Assembly: GCF_019059575.1 (NCBI RefSeq)
Contig: NW_024881568.1
Span: 861,001 to 925,000 of the forward strand
Reading direction: 5' to 3'
DNA from: Amphibalanus amphitrite
Taxonomy: Eukaryota; Arthropoda; Thecostraca; Balanomorpha; Balanidae
Length of the DNA stretch: 64,000 nucleotides
Position numbers and translations under genes: made by a program. This document shows, piece after piece, positions 59,073-64,000 of the stretch. The notes below the pieces were generated by a model. The model saw nothing but the letters and a program-made list of their open reading frames with translations, had not been told where the DNA came from and did not search any database. Positions within the stretch are counted from its first letter, which is position 1. Each line of letters opens with the position of its first letter.

Positions 59073-60232
59073 CCGCGCCCCCTTGGGCTATTGGCGGACT
59101 CTACCACCTGATCGGGTGGTGCAGCCGTTTCGCCTTCCACCTGAGATCTCGGAAAGTTACCGACCGATTTTGAAAATTCAAAGAGCATTCGATAGCCCCA
59201 CCAGAGAACTACCTTGTTACCAGGTTTCGTTGACCTAGGTGCAACCAATGACGTCACAAGTCAGGTCAAAGGTCGCATTTTTCACCGATTTAGTCTAAGG
59301 AATGCGTTACAGTCAGTTAACACTTAACACATCAAATAAAAGGCATGTTATCGAAAAACATCGATGGAGCGTTGGTTCCCTAATACATATGTTGCCTAAG
59401 GAGGTCACTGATGCCAGGTCAGGTCACAGAGGTCAGGTCACTAAGGGTCACAATATGAACCCAACTATGCTGGGGTCGTGTGATACATGTTTTATGGCCA
59501 ATTTTACATTTACAATTCAATGGTGTGGGCTAGACGGCCATTGGGGCCAGTTTAGATTACATTCTGGTGGAGGTCAGGTCAAAGTCAGGTCAAAGAAGGT
59601 TAAATGTCAAAGTTGATATTTTGCATAAAAAGGGTATTTATTCGATGCAGCTCATCACAGGAAATCCAATGGTGGTCTTTGGCTTGCTCTGTGTGTTCTG
59701 TGACGGCTAAAAATTGAATTTGAAAATTTTACGTAATAAATTTACAGTAGTTTTTTTGCCATAACTTTGCTAAAATTGGAGCTATCGAGTTTAAGTTTGG
59801 CATATCTAGAGCAGATAGTTCTATAAGATATATTCCAGTTTTAATTTTAAAAGTTGTTGGTATTTTCGGGGTGTTATAAATCAATTTTTGATTAGACATA
59901 AGAGTTAGCAGTTTGGTAGCGCTGTTTATTTTACATCTTTTTTATCTTGAATATTTTTCGTCATCTTCAAAACTGTAAGCGTGACAGCTGTTCCGCTAAA
60001 CCTTTTATTGGGTCGAAAATGACAGAACATGACATCACTCTGACGTCATTTGTGACTAACCTTTCATTAGAGCTCTCGAAAAATTTGGTCACAAGGTGTC
60101 AAAATGATGCCCGGAGGGCTCTTGAAAGCTTGGTGGCGACATTTGCTATACTTTAGGAGATATCGACTGAAAAGGAGAGAGGGGGCCGCTTCGCGCCGCC
60201 CTTCCCCCCCCCCCCCCCCCTCAACGGGGCTC
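59073..60232. mobile_element. piggyBac-type element, old copy of 31518-32709
   Basis: The ends are degraded (ccgcgcccccttgggc at the left; C-run then ctcaacggggctcg at the right), and boundaries are approximate. The interior is colinear with 31518-32709: 'catgaacccaact/tatgaacccaact', 'gttttatggccaatttt', 'tcaatggtgt', 'ccaatggtggtctttg' and 'aacatgacgtcactctgacg'. The left G-stem is replaced by 'cacctgatcgggtggtg'. Confidence 0.8.
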
Positions 60233-61036
60233 GAGGCTTTCAGGTGATGCGCTCACAGAACTCTTGGTTATATTACAACGCAGTGGAATTGCAAGTGGCA
60301 GTATAAGCTTCCTGCCAGCGCCGGACCAGAGTGTAAACATGTAGGCTGAATTTTAACATTTAACTTTTGAATTTGTAAACCGTTGAGCTTTTTAGAAGTT
60401 GTATGAACTGTTCAGCTCCTTTTTTGGTCCATCACAGCGGGCTTGTATGTCATTTGCCAACCAAAATCAAATTAAAAACTTTTTATTTGGTCTGGCTACC
60501 TCGCCAACTTCTTAACTGAATCGTTTAGTAGCTTTTGATTGGGCACTGCCCACGTTGTGTCATAGACACTGTCTATGACACGAGAAGAGGCTGCTGACAT
60601 CGTTTGTCGCGGTTGGATAATACCAATCCACGTCCCAGTGGCTGCTCGATCGCTCTTTCCCTGGCCCGCCTCTCCCGCCAGGCTAGACTTTGCTCGGCAC
60701 AGCCATCGCCTCAGTGCCTCGGGTGGTGACCCGTTCAAAGGGGCTCACAATTCGTATGGTGCCGTGGCACTCAAACCAATACAGAACAGTGAAACGCACA
60801 GGCTCACTTTCCATATAAGGCGAACGGCTGATTCTGGCGCCGGGGCTTCATTCATGCCAAGGCGCCCAATCACAGCGCCGCATTTCAGTTAGTGTCGGGC
60901 GCAAAAGCTACTGCTCCGCCCCTTCATCACGTGACCCTGCCCTCACGTGGCCTCAGTCACGTGGTGTTTCCACTTCTTGGCGCATGGCGGCGCTAGTCTC
61001 GCAGGGGCGGTGGTAGCTTGCTCCCCCGCCGTCCGG
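60233..61036. other. Intergenic; one perfect palindrome
   Basis: Contains a perfect 25-bp palindrome at 60557-60581 (gtgtcatagaca, c, tgtctatgacac). 'cacgtg' sites cluster at about 60930-60965. No gene recognised. Confidence 0.45.
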
Positions 61037-61617
61037 GGGTGATGGGTAGCAACTGCTGGTGACTGTACGTATGCCAACGTAATAAACTAAAACTACGCCT
61101 GTAAAGAACACATCTAATTCTAAAATCTCGGAAGCATACAATGCCTTACGAATGCTTTGCGGCGCCAACACATATATGTATGAACGACTTCTTTACCTTA
61201 CTTTGAATTTCGTCATGTGGCGTCCTGAAAACGTCATCAGCAATTTTCAGCTATAGCTTTTGATCAAACCACATAAGAACAATGAAAGCATTTTCCATGC
61301 GATTATCTTGATAATCGGCCAAGGCGACTGGTAAACTACATGACCATTTCCAGTCAGGCCATAACCTTTACTAGCGTGATAATCGACCTGAGCCCATGAA
61401 CTGCGGTAAAATATAATCTTAACCAATCAAAGCCAATTTGCATACTATTCGATGCGTCTCGGTGAGAGAATCACAACGATGGTAAAATGGACGACATGCA
61501 AGCATTGTATCAAAAGTTATTGCACAAAAACTATTTGGGGTAAAAACGCACGCTCCGCGGATTTCGCCCCCTGTAGGCCAAAATGGTACAGTCACCAGCA
61601 GTTGCTACCCATCACCC
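61037..61617. mobile_element. Composite element with perfect 32-bp inverted repeats
   Basis: gggtgatgggtagcaactgc and the following 12 bases (61037-61068) are exactly inverted at 61586-61617. The interior (about 61440-61575) is related to 25285-25440 of the TTAA element 24606-25793 (ttcgatgcgtct, caaaagttattgcacaaaaact, gccccctgtaggc). Thus a known interior carries a different terminal repeat with no G/C stem-loop of the usual type. Confidence 0.75.
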
Positions 61618-63490
61618 TCGGGCATATTTACGTCTGGACAACGAGTTGCGGGGAAAAGTGCTGATTTTGTTGCAGTTTTAGGAGCCGGTGATAAGGCTGG
61701 ATTTTTGGGTTACTTTTTCGTTCCGATTCATGTATTTCATAGTGTTTGGCTTTTGAATATTTTAGTTCTTTCAGATAAATATTACTTGCCTTACAACTTT
61801 TGTAAAAACGTTTCATTTTTTATAAGCCGACGTTCAGAGTCCTAAAAATACATCAGCACTACAATCATTGTAAACAAACAAATGGAGCACCACTTGGCTC
61901 TGTTCTAAGGCCATTTTTAGTTTATCTGGTGGTTTTCTTACTCTTGTACGTCGTTTTGTTGGATGTTTTGAATATTGACTTATATCATATTTAAGAAGCA
62001 TGTTGACTGAAAACAATCCGAAGTATCCAGGACTAGGAGGCTGACAGAGGTCCTGACTCCTGAGCAATATCAATATCAAGTTGAACAAGTTATGAAATTT
62101 TGGTTGATAAACGCAAGGTGATCGGGCTCATATATCAGCAAGAAAAATTAAAATTAAAAGAGCTTATTGGCCAAAAACAAGCTATAATATTGCAGACCTT
62201 GGAGCAATACGTACTGAAGAGCACGCTGAGCAGGATCATATCATGCCAGAAAATGTTGACTGGTGAGCGCATATTGATGCATTGGTATGGATATTGAATG
62301 ATAACTTACAACAGCAAGATAAATTAGTGCTGACTTTCAAGTTAAAAATCTAGAATGAATGGACTTGGGCAGCTTAGATGCTTCATGCTATGCAGATTGT
62401 AATGTGCATCAGGTACTCAGTGTCTGGCAAATGAAACATGCGATCATTCTATTGCTACTGCAGGAGAAAGCTTGGATCACTAAATCCACTTTATGTTGAT
62501 TTTGATGTTAATCATCACTGTATTTCTTGAAAAAAGAATTATAGTAGAATTGTCAATGTGACAATCCATGCAACGATGTGATCATATAATGTGTTCATAG
62601 TCATTCGTGATAGTGATTATTGGTCCAATATACAATGGCAAAGCTCTCAGTCTCAGCGTTTCTTCCTGTGGATGGCCAGCAGTGACTCAGAGCTTTGAAG
62701 TATTAGTTTTCTTCACAGGGCTGGGATAAAAAGTACTGAGGGTAATCTTCCACCAAGGAACTCTACTTTGACATGGTTTGAGATGTATGCACAAGTAGGT
62801 AGGTGCTTAGTTCCTATAGTCAGTAGTTGTGTATGTTTAGTCGGGTTAGCTTAGATTAGATTGTTAGTTTTTTAATTTGCCAAGTGTCCATAAAAATGTG
62901 ACCTGAGCAATGAGCATACTCCTGACTAGCCTGACAGCTGACCTAGCCTCAATCATCACACATATTTGCAGCCTACCCAAGACCTGCATAGCAGAAGCAC
63001 CCAGTTATAGGTAGGTACTAACCCTAACTCAATCTTACCTGCTAACCTTCAACTTGCCAAAAGTTAGCTCACATTGCCAAGCTGCATCCAGGGAAACAGT
63101 CAACTGAGGAACTGGCTCATTGGGTGGCTGGTGTGAGTCTGTGCATTCAAAGTGTTTCTTCTCTGAAGCTGCTCTGCACTGCTGTATGTCATGTTAGATA
63201 CTCAGAAATGTGGGAAATGATTACTTAGCTACTTTAGTGCTTTGTTAATGCTCGAGACATGAACAAGTACAGATCCTGTAGGGTACAGCTATGAGTTAGG
63301 TGCTAGGTGAGTATGTTATGTGAATGTGCTGTTCCCTGTTTGACCATAGTAAGTATACAAACAAGCACAGGGTCACAGTTATATTCAATCTCCACATAAA
63401 CATACAACAAAAACGGCCATATGGCCTAACTCCGAACACACCACAGATACCTAACTTAAGCCTTTGCAGGCACAAAAATGTTTTGATTAA
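61618..63490. other. AT-rich sequence; no assigned gene
   Basis: A frame near 62100-62260 before tgactg|gtgagc might be an exon but two frames are open and no family is recognised. Nothing else supported. Confidence 0.35.
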
Positions 63491-63775
63491 CAGGACAGGT
63501 ATCAATATATCCTCTGTCCTTGGGGGATCTTGCTGCCAAGTTGAAGTACGATGACTTAACTTCAGGATTGATCAACCTTTTGGCTTTTCTTAGCCACTGC
63601 TTATATACGAGAAAGACCAAATGCTTGTTTCTTTGATTTACAGGACATGTATACAATATATCCTCTGTCCTTGGAGGATCTTGCTGCCAAGTTGAGGTAC
63701 GATGACTGAACTTCAGGATTGATCAACCTTTTCTTAGCCACTGCTTATATACGAGAAAGACCAAATGCTTGTTTG
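63491..63775 (+). repeat. 150-bp tandem duplication containing an exon-like segment
   Basis: Copies start at 63491 and 63641. In copy 2, gatttacag precedes GACATGTATACAATATATCC and the next 33 bases, then gtacga; it would read DMYTIYPLSLEDLAAKL. Copy 1 has a base missing in the same part. Each copy ends with 'gagaaagaccaaatgcttgt'. It may be a duplicated exon of a gene running out of the window, or a simple tandem duplication of a repeat; the minus strand is also open. Confidence 0.55.
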
Positions 63776-64000
63776 TAAACTGCGTTGAAAATTTAATGAT
63801 CCACCATCAATTCTGACATGAAGGCACAAATGAAATAGTTCCCTCTCCTTTTGGAATACACAAAGCAAAATGTTTAATAAATTTTAGTGGATGGACAAGA
63901 GCAATTAGCATAGCTTCCCCTCAAATAAACTTCTGGCACTAATGAATTACACTGACGCTTATTCGCTTCATATTTTGTAACAAACGCGCTAAAACTGCAA
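63776..64000. other. Window end, no feature recognised
   Basis: No feature recognised in the last 225 bases. Confidence 0.4.

Noticed and set aside
62100..62297. Possible exon ending at tgactg|gtgagc
   Set aside because: Two frames are open, the acceptor is weak and no family is recognised; too little to call.

Overview
This is a gene-sparse, repeat-rich stretch of an animal nuclear genome. The evidence is split genes with GT..AG introns, a ribosomal protein gene and a nucleoporin gene, and many DNA transposons, MITEs and LINE fragments. There is no sign of a bacterial, organellar or viral sequence. Protein style and intron layout suggest an invertebrate, probably an arthropod such as a crustacean; that is an inference and the species is not identified.

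Three host genes can be reconstructed exon by exon with consistent splice phases. (1) A CRAL-TRIO lipid-transfer protein closest to TTPAL lies on the minus strand: eight coding exons from 35216 down to 5086, 324 aa, with introns of up to 13.5 kb full of transposons. (2) RPL5 (uL18) is on the minus strand: four coding exons from 44283 to 38293, 300 aa. Its first coding exon holds only the ATG, a TOP-like pyrimidine tract lies just upstream, and an AATAAA follows the stop. (3) NUP43 is on the plus strand: eight coding exons from 45507 to 51298, 354 aa. RPL5 and NUP43 are head to head, about 1.2 kb apart.

The rest is mobile DNA. The dominant family is a set of 0.9-1.2 kb elements with 5'-CCC(T/G)CGCC inverted ends and NTAA target duplications (mostly TTAA, also CTAA and ATAA), as in piggyBac-type insertion. 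Just inside each end is a G-run/loop/C-run stem-loop, and the interiors are packed with AGGTCA/TGACCT half-sites. One copy sits in a hAT-type MITE whose empty paralogue is also in the window, which proves the boundaries. Intron 7 of TTPAL holds a 7.2 kb Tc1/mariner-type element with about 100-bp inverted ends and a decayed transposase that appears to have introns; it carries several younger elements nested inside. LINE fragments occur at 35.45-36.8 kb (CR1-like reverse transcriptase), 47.26-48.16 kb (RNase H, 13-bp target duplication) and 54.7-56.2 kb (frameshifted RNase H).

The oddest host-gene feature is NUP43. At five of its seven introns the exon edge, together with its splice site, is tandemly duplicated inside the intron, including eleven copies of the exon 7 end, ten of which keep the same 5' splice site.
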